DNA of 64,000 nt from Carboxylicivirga linearis. GTDB taxonomy: Bacteria; Bacteroidota; Bacteroidia; Bacteroidales; Marinilabiliaceae. The notes under the pieces are model-generated. The model was given only the letters and a program-made list of their open reading frames with translations, searched no databases and had not been told where the DNA came from. Numbering within the stretch: position 1 is the first letter of the stretch; each line of letters opens with the position of its first letter. The position numbers and the translations under genes were made by a program. Location: assembly GCF_018271995.1 (NCBI RefSeq), contig NZ_JAGUCO010000009.1:86200-150199 (forward strand), in the 5' to 3' direction. Below, piece after piece: positions 28,295-37,703 of this stretch.

Positions 28295-28993
28295 ATGAAA
28301 CTTATGAACCAAAACATAACAGAATTTCTAAGCTTAAAAGGAATAAAAATTGTTCGTTTTGTTGATGTGTCTCATTTGAATCCTAATCAGACTTTAGGTT
28401 ATAAAACGGCAATATTATTTGCCATACCTCTTTCCGTTGGGTATGTTCGTAAGGTTTATGCCAATCCCGATTATGTAAGAGATATGATTCGCCATAAGGA
28501 GGTTGATCAGGATGAATTTAATTTGATTGAGAAGAAAACCGATAGACTGGCAGATGAAGTAGCAGATTATCTGATAAGTAATGGATATAAAGCATATTCG
28601 CAGTCGGAAAGAAATATAGAAGCGACTCATCGATATAACCAAACAGAACATCGAACTCCCTTGCCTCATAAAATCTTAGCGTTGAAGGCAGGTATGGGCT
28701 GGATCGGCAAACATAATTTGTTAGTAAATACTGTTTATGGAAGTGCGTTAAGTATGTGTTCGGTATTAACCAATGCTAAACTGGAAACCAGGAACCATAA
28801 GCCTTCTGTTTCGAAATGTGGTGATTGTATGGTTTGTGTTAAAGCATGTGCTCCCGGTGCTCTAAATGCAGTTAGCTGGAATGATCAACTGGACCGAGAT
28901 GATATTGTAAATATCAGAAAATGCACTACCTGTATTCAATGTATGATGGCTTGTCCATGGACACAGAAATATGCCATGGCTGTTCATGATTGA
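28295..28993 (+). CDS. QueG-like 4Fe-4S protein
   Basis: The 232-residue protein has the core of epoxyqueuosine reductase-type proteins: KILALKAGMGWIGKHNLLV, then two iron-sulfur motifs, CGDCMVCVKACAPGAL and CTTCIQCMMACPW. It is shorter than QueG (about 350-380), lacking the C-terminal HEAT-like part, so a role in queuosine synthesis is uncertain. It is better called a double-cluster ferredoxin-like reductase. The start at 28295 lies 3 bases after the previous stop; an in-frame ATG three codons later is also possible. It is the last gene of a three-gene operon. Confidence 0.75.
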   Translation: MKLMNQNITEFLSLKGIKIVRFVDVSHLNPNQTLGYKTAILFAIPLSVGYVRKVYANPDYVRDMIRHKEVDQDEFNLIEKKTDRLADEVADYLISNGYKAYSQSERNIEATHRYNQTEHRTPLPHKILALKAGMGWIGKHNLLVNTVYGSALSMCSVLTNAKLETRNHKPSVSKCGDCMVCVKACAPGALNAVSWNDQLDRDDIVNIRKCTTCIQCMMACPWTQKYAMAVHD

Positions 28994-29486
28994 AAAATTC
29001 TCTGCCGCTGCAGGAACGAAATTCTTGTGAATAGTTTAACTTATATCATCCTTTTTTTCTTCTTGTTCCTTTTTTGAAAAAGGAACCAAAAACTTTTCGG
29101 AGTGAGGGGATTGCTTCGCACCGTTGATGAACTTATGGCTTCAGGTACATCTCTCGTACCTCGAGACACCATTCCGCCATGTTCACAACTATCCCTAACA
29201 ATCCGAAGTTCGAAACGCCGTTTCGAGTGGGGAGATAGTGCATCTTTTAGATTTTGTAAAACAAAGAGTTATTTCATTCTAAGGGTTTGAGTTTTGTTTA
29301 TAATTCATTCATCCGAGTAAAACAAATAGAATCTTAATCACGGAGGGATGTTACATTAATAACCATGGGATGAACCGATGTAAGTCACATATATCTTAAG
29401 ATGGAACCCCAAGTTGTGTTCAACTATTATGTTCTTCGTGCTAGCAAAACAATCAAGATTGAGTTAGCTTTATGTATCTTTGCGCC
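28994..29486. other. Non-coding spacer with inverted repeats, likely a dispersed element
   Basis: The spacer is 493 bases between the QueG-like gene and the helicase gene. It is more GC-rich in its middle than its surroundings. Inverted repeats lie at 29065-29086 (GTTCCTTTTT with AAAAAGGAAC, 2-base loop), at 29143-29161 (AGGTAC/GTACCT) and at 29210-29226 (TCGAAAC/GTTTCGA, 3-base loop). The first is also common between genes in other Bacteroidota genomes, from general recollection. A 62-codon ORF at 29102-29290 overlaps these palindromes and looks non-coding. Confidence 0.4.
29475..29482 (+). promoter_or_regulatory. -7 box of the DEAD-box helicase gene, near-leaderless
   Basis: TATCTTTG matches TAnnTTTG exactly and lies just 4 bases before ATG 29487, so transcription would begin at or next to the start codon. 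This supports ATG 29487 over the earlier ATG 29472, which lies inside the promoter. Confidence 0.6.
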
Positions 29487-30812
29487 ATGAAAACAAGAGA
29501 ACAACAGATACAATCATATATAAAAATTTTAGGAATAGAGGCTCTGAAGCCTATGCAGCAAAGCATGCTGGAAACTGTTACAAAAGGGGATGATACCATT
29601 TTATTATCGCCCACAGGATCGGGTAAAACACTGGCATTTTTATTACCTCTGATAATAAAGCTTGATGAACAAAAAGAAGGTGTACAGCTAATGATTCTGG
29701 CTCCGTCGCGCGAGTTGGCTATTCAGATCGAGCAGGTATTTCGTGAGTTGAAAACCGGATACAAAGTGTTGTGCAGTTATGGTGGACATTCGATCCAAAC
29801 AGAGCGTAATAGTTTTTTGCATCCTCCAACCGTTTTGATAGGTACCCCGGGACGAATTGCTGATCATGTGCGACGCGAACGATTTTCGTTAGACAATCTG
29901 AAATTTCTAGTGCTTGATGAGTTTGATAAATCACTTGAGTTGGGATTTCAGGCCGAAATGAAAGAGATCATTCTTCAACTCAAAGCCTTAAAGCAACGTA
30001 TTCTGACTTCGGCTACTAATTTGAAAGATATTCCTGCCTTTGTAGGAATTAAAAGTGCTGAGACACTTAACTTTATTGGAGCGGAAGAAAAATCAGTAAC
30101 CTTATCGCTCAAAGGAGTTCGATCGGAAGGAAAAGATAAGTTGGATGCTTTTTTTAAGCTGGTTTGCCATCTGGGTAATGAGCCTATGCTGGTTTTTGTG
30201 AATCATCGCGATACGGCAGATCGTATCAGCAACCACTTGCTTGATATGGGCTTAATGCATGATGTGTTTCATGGAGGTATGCAACAGGAAGACAGAGAAC
30301 GGGCCTTAATAAAATTTCGTAATGGTAGTCATCATCTATTAATAACTACCGATCTGGCATCGCGTGGTTTAGATATCCCGGAGATAAAATATGTGATTCA
30401 TTACCATTTGCCAAGTAAGGAGGATGCATATATTCATCGCAATGGTCGTACCGCAAGGATGAATGCTGAAGGAACCGTTTATTTGTTGTTGGCGGAGGAA
30501 GAGCAATTACCTGAATATATCAGAACAGAATTAGCGTTTGAAGAAGTTGGTTCATACACTGAATTGCCTGAGGCACCCGACTGGACTACCATTTATATCG
30601 GAAGCGGAAAGAAGGAGAAAGTCAATAAAATTGATATTGTTGGCTTGTTTTATAAAAAAGGAAGATTGCAGAAAGACGAACTGGGACGAATTGATGTACT
30701 GGATCACTCAGCCTTTGTGGCAGTAAAAAGCGGTAAAGTAAAGAAATTGCTTCAGAATCTGAAGAACGAAAAGATTAAAGGGAAGAAGCTCAGAATGGAA
30801 CTGTCTAAATAA
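29487..30812 (+). CDS. DEAD-box RNA helicase, DbpA-like
   Basis: From ATG 29487 the protein has 441 residues. It has an N-terminal helicase core (motif I SPTGSGKT, motif Ia APSRELA, motif II DEFD in place of DEAD, motif III SAT, motif VI HRNGRTAR) and a C-terminal RNA-binding domain (IDVLDHSAFVAVKSGKVKKL) like that of DbpA, which binds helix 92 of 23S rRNA during 50S assembly. The F in motif II is unusual. ATG 29487 is preferred because the upstream ATG at 29472 lies before the -7 box. It is a single gene. Confidence 0.88.
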   Translation: MKTREQQIQSYIKILGIEALKPMQQSMLETVTKGDDTILLSPTGSGKTLAFLLPLIIKLDEQKEGVQLMILAPSRELAIQIEQVFRELKTGYKVLCSYGGHSIQTERNSFLHPPTVLIGTPGRIADHVRRERFSLDNLKFLVLDEFDKSLELGFQAEMKEIILQLKALKQRILTSATNLKDIPAFVGIKSAETLNFIGAEEKSVTLSLKGVRSEGKDKLDAFFKLVCHLGNEPMLVFVNHRDTADRISNHLLDMGLMHDVFHGGMQQEDRERALIKFRNGSHHLLITTDLASRGLDIPEIKYVIHYHLPSKEDAYIHRNGRTARMNAEGTVYLLLAEEEQLPEYIRTELAFEEVGSYTELPEAPDWTTIYIGSGKKEKVNKIDIVGLFYKKGRLQKDELGRIDVLDHSAFVAVKSGKVKKLLQNLKNEKIKGKKLRMELSK

Positions 30813-30820
30813 TTTATTAG

Positions 30821-30856
30821 AGGCGTAGTAGTATTTTACTACGCCTGTGTTTAATA
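30821..30856 (+). terminator. Hairpin after the DbpA-like gene, terminator-like
   Basis: A perfect 10-bp stem (30821-30830 with 30837-30846, loop GTATTT) lies just after the stop and is followed by GTGTTTAATAATT. The T-tract is weak. The 3' end of the minus-strand 190-residue gene lies immediately beyond, so it may serve both. Confidence 0.5.
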
Positions 30857-31423
30857 ATTCTCCAACTCATCAATTAAAGCCAAGATATTATCACGTATTG
30901 GTTTTTGACGTTTGCGCCAAACTAATACCCCAATTATAAACCCTACAGAAATGGCTATCGCAAAAATTATTTGAAACTGAATAATATCTGATATAGCAGA
31001 TTGAGTCATGGGTATTACAACTTTGTTTAGGGAAGAAGCAATATTAATTAATATCACGGCTCCAATAGCAATCCTCAATTTGGGCTGAAAAAGCTTATAT
31101 CTTTGAGCAGCTTTGCGAAGCATCAAAATGGTGGGTAAGGAATAGTCAATCTGACTATATTCTTTATTGGCCTTTCGGAACAGAAGTGCAAAAGTAATCC
31201 ATGCCAGAACATAAAAGATTCCGCTTAATGAATCTGTCCAGGCATTATCTTCATCAAACAAAAAATGAAGAATGAAAACAAATGCATATACAGCACCAAA
31301 TACAAAATAAAATATTTTAAATCTATTGGTTGATTTTTTGTTTCTCTCATCTTCATATCTTAATAGAGAAATAAGGTCGGGAAGATTTGTTTGTTGTTTA
31401 TTTAGTTCATTATTCATGGCCAT
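30851..31423 (-). CDS. Membrane protein encoded with ECF sigma factor (putative anti-sigma)
   Basis: The 190 residues have an N-terminal cytoplasmic stretch of about 35 residues, then four membrane segments (about 37-57, 65-83, 118-137, 145-168) and a short charged tail. It is unlike FecR-type anti-sigma proteins but follows the usual operon position for an anti-sigma factor. The ATG at 31423 overlaps the sigma gene by 14 bases, and a second ATG at 31417 overlaps by 8, so translation is coupled either way. Anti-sigma activity is inference from context. No family is recognised. Confidence 0.6.
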   Translation of the reverse strand: MAMNNELNKQQTNLPDLISLLRYEDERNKKSTNRFKIFYFVFGAVYAFVFILHFLFDEDNAWTDSLSGIFYVLAWITFALLFRKANKEYSQIDYSLPTILMLRKAAQRYKLFQPKLRIAIGAVILINIASSLNKVVIPMTQSAISDIIQFQIIFAIAISVGFIIGVLVWRKRQKPIRDNILALIDELENY

Positions 31424-31928
31424 CAGGTTTAAATTTGGTTTTCAATTGTTCTTTAATACGATGGATCTTCACCTTTACATTAGGCTCTGTAATGCCAATA
31501 ATATCAGCAATCTCACGCATGGATAGTCCTTCCAGTAAAAGAGTGATTAGTGATTTATCAATCACCGACAACTGATTGAGCTCTGTTTGTAGTTGGTTCA
31601 GGTTCCTTTCAAGGTTGAGTTTACTTTCGGTCTCGTCTTCATCAAGTAAGTTGTGCAGATTAGATGTATCAGTATTGACTATCAGCTTCATCTTACGGAA
31701 GCTTTTTCCGGTAAAACTCAACGAAGTGTTAACCGAAATACGATAAATCCACGTACTAATAGCAGCATCGCCTCTGAAAGAATGTAAACTGTTCCAAATA
31801 TTAATCAGTATCTCCTGATACATATCTTTTTGCTCATCCGGATCGGAATTGTAATAGCTGCAAATGCGCCTTATTTTATCCCCATGATCGGTTACCAGAG
31901 CATTAAACTGTTGTTCTTTGTCTTTCAT
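31410..31928 (-). CDS. ECF-family RNA polymerase sigma factor
   Basis: The 172 residues contain region 2 (about 20-85: DPDEQKDMYQEILINIWNS, then STWIYRISVNTSL) and region 4 (about 110-165: LSVIDKSLITLLLEGLSMRE, then IADIIGITEPNVKVKIHRIK). It is a group 4 sigma factor for a specific regulon. Its own upstream region holds an ECF-type promoter with GTAAC and CATCTA 16 bases apart, so it probably activates itself. The overlapping downstream membrane gene is the likely control partner. Confidence 0.9.
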   Translation of the reverse strand: MKDKEQQFNALVTDHGDKIRRICSYYNSDPDEQKDMYQEILINIWNSLHSFRGDAAISTWIYRISVNTSLSFTGKSFRKMKLIVNTDTSNLHNLLDEDETESKLNLERNLNQLQTELNQLSVIDKSLITLLLEGLSMREIADIIGITEPNVKVKIHRIKEQLKTKFKPDGHE

Positions 31929-31950
31929 TCTTTAATTAGGTTTTGCTATT

Positions 31951-31977
31951 TAGATGGCCTAACAATTGAATCGTTAC
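31951..31977 (-). promoter_or_regulatory. Probable autoregulatory ECF promoter
   Basis: On the minus strand GTAAC (31977-31973) and CATCTA (31956-31951) are 16 bases apart. This is the usual layout of ECF promoters with an AAC-containing -35 and a GTC/ATC-containing -10. The sigma gene starts 23 bases downstream. Confidence 0.55.
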
Positions 31978-31987
31978 ATTTTTTTTT

Positions 31988-32018
31988 GAAAAAAATAAAA
32001 CCCGACTAATTGCCGGGC
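31988..32018 (-). terminator. Terminator of the S9 peptidase gene
   Basis: On the minus strand an inverted repeat with CCCG/CGGG arms (32001-32017, one internal mismatch) is followed by TTTTATTTTTTT. It is located 31 bases after the stop. Confidence 0.65.
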
Positions 32019-32048
32019 TTATCTTATAAGTTCGAAAATAATAAAAAT

Positions 32049-34103
32049 CTACCAATCTAATCCGTACTGATCGCTGATGTCCAATGGAGGCATTGGTCCA
32101 TCCAAAGGTTTTAAATCGCGCACATACCAATCCATCCAGGCAATTTGACGATAAAGCACATCAATCTGACCAACTTGTTTTCGATTTCCATGTCCTTCGC
32201 CCGGGTACTGCACCAGGCGTACTGCAGGGTGGTTGTTCATCTTCATACGACGATACAATTCGTAGCTTTGTGTAGGGTGCACCCTCGGATCAGCAGCACC
32301 ACCATAAATCAAAGTTGCAGTTTTACTTTGATGTGCGTAATAAATAGGACTTCGTTTTAAACTTATTTCCCACATTTCCTCCAATGGCTTCCCACTATGA
32401 ACGTATAATTCTTCGTAAGGAATATCAGTAGTTCCACGTTTGCTTATGATGTCGCTGATACCTACAAACATTCCCACTGCTTTTACATAATTGGTATAAT
32501 AGGTGGCAAACCATGCCGAAGCATAACCTCCGTAAGATCCACCTGCCATTCCAACACGATTGCGGTCAGCTCCTTTTTCTTCTACAAGGTAATCAATAGC
32601 ATCAGCTAAATCATCAAATTCAGTTCCGGCCGGATCTTCGAAACCGTGCATACCAAAATCAACCCCGTAACCAGTGCTTGCTCTGTAGTTGATGTAGGCT
32701 ACCAGATATCCTTTACCAGCCATTACTTGTCCGGGTGTAGAATATCGGCTTAACCACCCATTAGTGTGATGCGATTCTGGTCCGCCGTGTACAAATAAGA
32801 TCAATGGATATGTTTTGTCTTCTTCATAATTAGTTGGCTTAATTAATAAACCTTCAATTTCTAATCCGTCGCGGGCATTGTATTTAATAACCTCTTGCTC
32901 ACCTAACAATCTCTCAGAAAGAATGGGATTTATATCTGTTGCTTTAGTTAGTTCTTTTTTACCATCCCAGATATAGATATTTGAAGCATCGTAGGGCGTA
33001 GTGCCGGTAAATACAAAAGTTGAGAAGTTTGAAGTGAAAAGAGGTGTGCTAAAAATAATGCTGCTGTTGCTGGAATTAAGCAATAATGACCGCTTTTCTT
33101 TTTTTAAGGAGTAGGAGTAAAGTTTGTTGTTTACCCCTTCTTCACCCATGTAAATCAATTCTTTATTGTTTTTCCAGTCGGCCCAACTGATATGACCTTT
33201 ATAGTTATTAGGAGTAATGTTTATTGTGGATTGATTATTCAGATCGTAAATGTAAGCCTGACTAACTGAGTGATCATTAATGTTTAAGGCTGCTGAATAG
33301 GTTAGTTTAGTTCCATCGGGACTGAAGGAATAATGTCCCAGTTTTCCTTCATTTTGTAATTGATGAGTTATTGAATTAGATTCGATGTTGTAAATGTTAA
33401 GTTTGCGAAACATATACTTTTGGTCAATCAGATTTAAATCGGATGAAGAGTAAGCTATTTGTTTACCTTGTTTATCAAATTCAAAGTCCCATACATTGCC
33501 TGATGAAGTTACTTGTGTAAGATGAGTTGGCTTGAAATTGTTATCAAATTTTTGCAGCCAAAGCTGGTTATTGATTATATCTTCTTCATAAAAGATAAAG
33601 TCGTAACCTCTCTTAGCTAACTCTTTTTGTTTTTCTGTTTTTCCAACGGATACGATATAGGCAATAGCATTATTCATTGGGCTCCATTGATAAGTTGATA
33701 CACCTGTAGCCGAATGCGTAACCTGAAATTGTTCTCTGCTTTCGTTTTGAATAAAAACCTGATTTGTACCGTCGACTTTTTTTGTGAATGCTAATAACTT
33801 TCCATCCACATTCCATTTAGGCGAAGAATGTTTGTCGTCATCATTAAATAATGTATGAGTTTCTTTGGTTTTTAAGTCCATTACCATGTATGAATGATGA
33901 GCTCCTCCAGCTTTTTCATTTGCTGTACGTGGTGTATAAATTGTATAGATTAGTTTTGAACCATCAGGGCTTAGTTGATTGGTTCGCACTGTTTTTAAGG
34001 ATAATAAGTCTTCAGGACTTAAACTCTCTTGAGCATGGGAATAATGCGTACTTGTAAACGCAATTATGACAATTGTGAAAAGTTTAAATAATGGTGTCTT
34101 CAT
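32049..34103 (-). CDS. S9 family prolyl oligopeptidase-type peptidase, secreted
   Basis: From ATG 34103 the protein has 684 residues with a signal peptide (LFKLFTIVIIAFTSTHYSHA). An earlier in-frame ATG at 34199 gives a long non-signal extension and is rejected. An N-terminal beta-propeller (about 30-400) is followed by an alpha/beta hydrolase domain with catalytic S523 in GGSYGGY, an Asp in GAADPRVHP and a His in GEGHGN. It resembles the acylaminoacyl/dipeptidyl peptidases of Bacteroidota that clip peptides in the periplasm. It is a single gene with its own terminator. Confidence 0.9.
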   Translation of the reverse strand: MKTPLFKLFTIVIIAFTSTHYSHAQESLSPEDLLSLKTVRTNQLSPDGSKLIYTIYTPRTANEKAGGAHHSYMVMDLKTKETHTLFNDDDKHSSPKWNVDGKLLAFTKKVDGTNQVFIQNESREQFQVTHSATGVSTYQWSPMNNAIAYIVSVGKTEKQKELAKRGYDFIFYEEDIINNQLWLQKFDNNFKPTHLTQVTSSGNVWDFEFDKQGKQIAYSSSDLNLIDQKYMFRKLNIYNIESNSITHQLQNEGKLGHYSFSPDGTKLTYSAALNINDHSVSQAYIYDLNNQSTINITPNNYKGHISWADWKNNKELIYMGEEGVNNKLYSYSLKKEKRSLLLNSSNSSIIFSTPLFTSNFSTFVFTGTTPYDASNIYIWDGKKELTKATDINPILSERLLGEQEVIKYNARDGLEIEGLLIKPTNYEEDKTYPLILFVHGGPESHHTNGWLSRYSTPGQVMAGKGYLVAYINYRASTGYGVDFGMHGFEDPAGTEFDDLADAIDYLVEEKGADRNRVGMAGGSYGGYASAWFATYYTNYVKAVGMFVGISDIISKRGTTDIPYEELYVHSGKPLEEMWEISLKRSPIYYAHQSKTATLIYGGAADPRVHPTQSYELYRRMKMNNHPAVRLVQYPGEGHGNRKQVGQIDVLYRQIAWMDWYVRDLKPLDGPMPPLDISDQYGLDW

Positions 34104-34238
34104 ATGTATTAAATTCAAATTTTTGTAAAAATAATGATTGGATCTACAATTTAACAAGGTTGCCCAACTAACTGTTTGCCTAATTTGTATTAGCGTCAAA
34201 AAAAAGCATTAGTTTAGCAGTGCCTAAATCTTACAATT

Positions 34239-35126
34239 ATGCCATGGAATAAAAAATGGTTTCAGTTTGCCGTTCTGATGATTTTAGCCTTTGTATGGGG
34301 AAGTTCATTTATACTGATGAAAATTGGCTTAAAAAGTTTTAGTAGTGAGCAAGCCGCTTCCATACGTATCGGTTCTGCCTTTTTGGTGTTATTACCCTAT
34401 TCAATTAAAAATCTTAAGCACCTCAAGAAAAAAGATCTGAAAAGCTTATTGATAGCTGGCTTTATAGGTAGTTTAGTGCCGGCCTTTTTATTTACAAAAG
34501 CTCAAACTCATATTGATAGTGCTCTGGCTGGCATGTTAAATTCATTAACTCCGGTTTTTACATTTATTATAGGGCTTCTGTTTTTCAAAAGTACCTTTAA
34601 GAATGCACAACTAATTGGTATTATTTTAGGTTTAGTGGGTGCTTCTGGTTTAATTACTATGGGAAGCGGATTGCAACTTGATACATTTAATAGTTATGCC
34701 TTATTGATTGTTTTAGCAACTACTTGCTATGGTGTTAATATTAATGAAGTAAAAGCCCGGCTGACGCACCTTAGTGGTGTTCAGATTACTTCATTGTCAT
34801 TCTTTTTTATTGGACCTGTGGCCATCTTTTACTTATTAACAACAGATATAAATCAAGTAACTCAAAGTGATGGTTGGTATATTCATTTGGGAGCTTTGGC
34901 ACTTTTGGGTATTATGGGAACAGCTATTGCGATGTTGGTGATGAATACTTTAATTCGATATGCATCAGCTGTTTTTGCATCTTCAGTGACTTATATAATT
35001 CCAATATTTGCCATTTTATGGGGAGTGTTAGATGGCGAATCTATTTCTTTACTGCATATTGTTTTTATGGGTGTTATTTTAACCGGAGTTTATATGATTA
35101 ACCGATTAAAAACAAAAAGAGACTAA
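34239..35126 (+). CDS. EamA/DMT family transporter
   Basis: The 295-residue protein has ten membrane segments in two EamA halves. The first has the signature FVWGSSFILMKIGLKSF near residue 18, and the second ends with a charged tail NRLKTKRD. Members export small metabolites or amino acids. The substrate is unknown. The gene is divergent from the S9 peptidase and is followed by a hairpin overlapping its stop. Confidence 0.85.
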   Translation: MPWNKKWFQFAVLMILAFVWGSSFILMKIGLKSFSSEQAASIRIGSAFLVLLPYSIKNLKHLKKKDLKSLLIAGFIGSLVPAFLFTKAQTHIDSALAGMLNSLTPVFTFIIGLLFFKSTFKNAQLIGIILGLVGASGLITMGSGLQLDTFNSYALLIVLATTCYGVNINEVKARLTHLSGVQITSLSFFFIGPVAIFYLLTTDINQVTQSDGWYIHLGALALLGIMGTAIAMLVMNTLIRYASAVFASSVTYIIPIFAILWGVLDGESISLLHIVFMGVILTGVYMINRLKTKRD

Positions 35127-35152
35127 TTCATATCGAACCAGTCTCTTTCTAT
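35116..35152 (+). terminator. Terminator of the EamA transporter gene
   Basis: A 9-bp stem (35116-35124 and 35140-35148, loop of 15) overlaps the stop codon and ends in a T-rich stretch CTTTCTAT. The long loop lowers confidence. Confidence 0.45.
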
Positions 35153-35248
35153 ATTCTAATTTAAATAGTTATCGGTTTTTAAGATTGTAGCTTAACTCGC
35201 AAGTAAAAAACTACTGCCTTCGGCCTTAAAACTATTCAACTATTTATA

Positions 35249-37513
35249 TTATGCATTTTGCTTTTTGATGAGGTTCAATGCCGATCCGGCTTTAAACCAT
35301 TCAATTTGCTGTTGATTATATGTGTGATTAGTTGTAATCACATCTTTTGAACCATCAGCATGAACCAATTCAACCGATAAGGTTTTACCCGGAGCAAACT
35401 GATCCAAATCAAGGAAGTTAAATGTGTCATCTTCCTGAACCAAATCATAATCCGCTTCATTGGCAAATGTTAAGCCAAGCATTCCCTGTTTCTTCAGATT
35501 GGTTTCATGAATACGCGCAAAACTCTTTACAATTACAGCTCTCACACCTAAATGACGAGGTTCCATAGCAGCATGTTCACGCGAAGATCCTTCACCGTAG
35601 TTATGATCACCTACCACAACAGTTGGAATACCTGCTTCTTTGTATCCGCGCTGTGTTGCTGGTACTTCACCGTATTCACCTGTTAATTGACTTTTAACTT
35701 TATTGGTTTCATCATTGAAAAAGTTAACGCCACCAATTAACATGTTGTTTGATATATTATCAAGGTGTCCACGGAACTTCAACCAAGGTCCGGCCATTGA
35801 AATATGGTCGGTAGTACATTTACCTTTTGCTTTAATAAGCAATTTAGCATTGGATATATTTTTACCATCCCATGGAGCAAATGGTGTTAACAACTGAAGA
35901 CGATCACTCTCAGGATTTACAACTACTTCAACGTCTGATCCGTCTTCGGCAGGAGCCTGATATCCGGCATCTTCAACGCCAAAACCTTGTGGAGGTAATT
36001 CATATCCTGTCGGCTCATCCAGCTTAACTGTCTCACCATTTTCATTTACCAAAGTATCGGTAATTGGATTAAATCCTAAGTCTCCGGCAATAGCCATAGC
36101 TGTAACTAATTCAGGAGATCCAACAAATGCGTATGTATTTGGATTACCATCGGCACGTTTGGCAAAGTTACGGTTGAAAGAGTGCACAATGGTGTTCTTT
36201 TCTTGCTTTTCAGCACCGGTGCGAGCCCACATTCCAATACATGGTCCACAGGCATTGGCAAATACTTCGCCACCCATTTTATTGAATACGTCGATTAAAC
36301 CATCGCGTTCAATTGTATATCTTACCTGTTCAGATCCTGGAGTGATTTTGAATTCACCTTTGGCTTTTAAATTCTTTTCAGCAGCTTGTTCTGCAATAGA
36401 AGCAGAGCGCGAAATATCTTCGTATGATGAGTTGGTACAAGAACCAATTAAACCAACTTCAATTTTTAATGGCCAGCCATTTTTCTCAGCCTCTTCTTTC
36501 ATTTTAGAAATAGGAGTAGCACGATCAGGAGTAAAAGGTCCGTTCAAGTGTGGTTCTAATTCATCCAGATTAATTTCAATCAGCTCATCGAAATATTTTT
36601 CTGGATTAGCATATACTTCAGGGTCTGCAGTTAAATGCTCTTTTACTGAGTTGGCTGCATCGGCAACATCAGCTCTGTCTGTGGCACGTAAATAACGTTC
36701 CATTGATTCGTCATATCCAAATGTTGAAGTGGTTGCACCAATTTCAGCACCCATATTACAAATGGTTCCTTTACCGGTACAGCTTAACGATTTTGCTCCT
36801 TCACCAAAATATTCAACAACACAACCAGTACCGCCTTTTACAGTAAGGATACCTGCAACTTTCAAAATAATATCTTTAGGTGCAGTCCAGCCATTTAATT
36901 TGCCGGTTAGTTTTACACCAATTAATTTTGGAAATTTCAGTTCCCAAGGCATTCCTGCCATAACATCAACGGCATCAGCTCCACCAACACCTATAGCAAT
37001 CATACCTAAACCACCGGCATTTACAGTATGAGAATCGGTTCCAATCATCATACCTCCCGGGAAAGCATAGTTTTCCAATACCACCTGGTGTATAATACCA
37101 GCACCTGGTTTCCAGAAGCCAATACCATAGCGGTTTGATACCGAGCTTAAGAAGTCATACACCTCTTTGTTGCTAACTTCTGCAGTTTTTAAATCAGTTG
37201 AGGCACCTACTTTAGCCTGAATAAGGTGGTCGGCATGTACAGTTGACGGAACAGCTGCTTTGCTTTTGCCGGCTTGCATAAATTGCAGTAAGGCCATTTG
37301 CGCTGTTGCATCCTGCATGGCAACACGGTCAGGATTAAAGTTTACATACGAATTACCTCTTTCGTAAGCTGATGTGGGGAGATTGTCAGCAAGATGGGCA
37401 TATAAAATTTTCTCTGTTAATGTCAAAGGCTTACCAAGTTGCTTGCGTGTTTGTTCTACTTTAGCAGGCATCTCTGCGTAAACCTTCTTAATCATCTCAA
37501 TATCAAAAGCCAT
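35249..37513 (-). CDS. acn: Aconitate hydratase, mitochondrial type
   Basis: This TCA-cycle enzyme interconverts citrate and isocitrate through cis-aconitate using a [4Fe-4S] cluster. The 754 residues match the size of the mitochondrial-type aconitase used by Bacteroidota. Cluster ligands are C359 ([10 protein letters not shown]) and C422/C425 (ACGPCIGMW). The swivel domain carries [21 protein letters not shown] -7 box TAGATTTG lies 46 bases upstream of the ATG. It is transcribed alone. Confidence 0.95.
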   Translation of the reverse strand: MAFDIEMIKKVYAEMPAKVEQTRKQLGKPLTLTEKILYAHLADNLPTSAYERGNSYVNFNPDRVAMQDATAQMALLQFMQAGKSKAAVPSTVHADHLIQAKVGASTDLKTAEVSNKEVYDFLSSVSNRYGIGFWKPGAGIIHQVVLENYAFPGGMMIGTDSHTVNAGGLGMIAIGVGGADAVDVMAGMPWELKFPKLIGVKLTGKLNGWTAPKDIILKVAGILTVKGGTGCVVEYFGEGAKSLSCTGKGTICNMGAEIGATTSTFGYDESMERYLRATDRADVADAANSVKEHLTADPEVYANPEKYFDELIEINLDELEPHLNGPFTPDRATPISKMKEEAEKNGWPLKIEVGLIGSCTNSSYEDISRSASIAEQAAEKNLKAKGEFKITPGSEQVRYTIERDGLIDVFNKMGGEVFANACGPCIGMWARTGAEKQEKNTIVHSFNRNFAKRADGNPNTYAFVGSPELVTAMAIAGDLGFNPITDTLVNENGETVKLDEPTGYELPPQGFGVEDAGYQAPAEDGSDVEVVVNPESDRLQLLTPFAPWDGKNISNAKLLIKAKGKCTTDHISMAGPWLKFRGHLDNISNNMLIGGVNFFNDETNKVKSQLTGEYGEVPATQRGYKEAGIPTVVVGDHNYGEGSSREHAAMEPRHLGVRAVIVKSFARIHETNLKKQGMLGLTFANEADYDLVQEDDTFNFLDLDQFAPGKTLSVELVHADGSKDVITTNHTYNQQQIEWFKAGSALNLIKKQNA

Positions 37514-37558
37514 TTTTATGATTGTTTAGATAATGAATATTGCGGTTCTTTGAATTAG

Positions 37559-37566
37559 CAAATCTA
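37559..37566 (-). promoter_or_regulatory. -7 box of the aconitase gene
   Basis: The minus strand reads TAGATTTG, an exact TAnnTTTG match, 46 bases before the ATG. No clear -33 TTTG is seen at 19-21 bases. Confidence 0.5.
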
Positions 37567-37703
37567 CTAAAAAAAGTCTCTCTGCATATAACAACATCAT
37601 CAGCTTTTTGTTGATACCCATAAAGTGCTTTAAAATTCTTTTACTAACTTGACGCTGTAATTAACAAACCAAATAGAAGTGCCAAAGGCGTAAAGCCAAA
37701 ATT

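Noticed and set aside
29102..29290. 62-codon plus-strand ORF in the spacer before the helicase gene
   Set aside because: It overlaps inverted repeats, has no start signals of note and no protein character.
34104..34199. ATG start of the S9 peptidase at 34199
   Set aside because: It adds 32 non-signal residues before a good signal peptide.
36159..36695. 178-codon plus-strand ORF inside the aconitase gene
   Set aside because: It is an antisense reading of a well-supported gene with biased codons.
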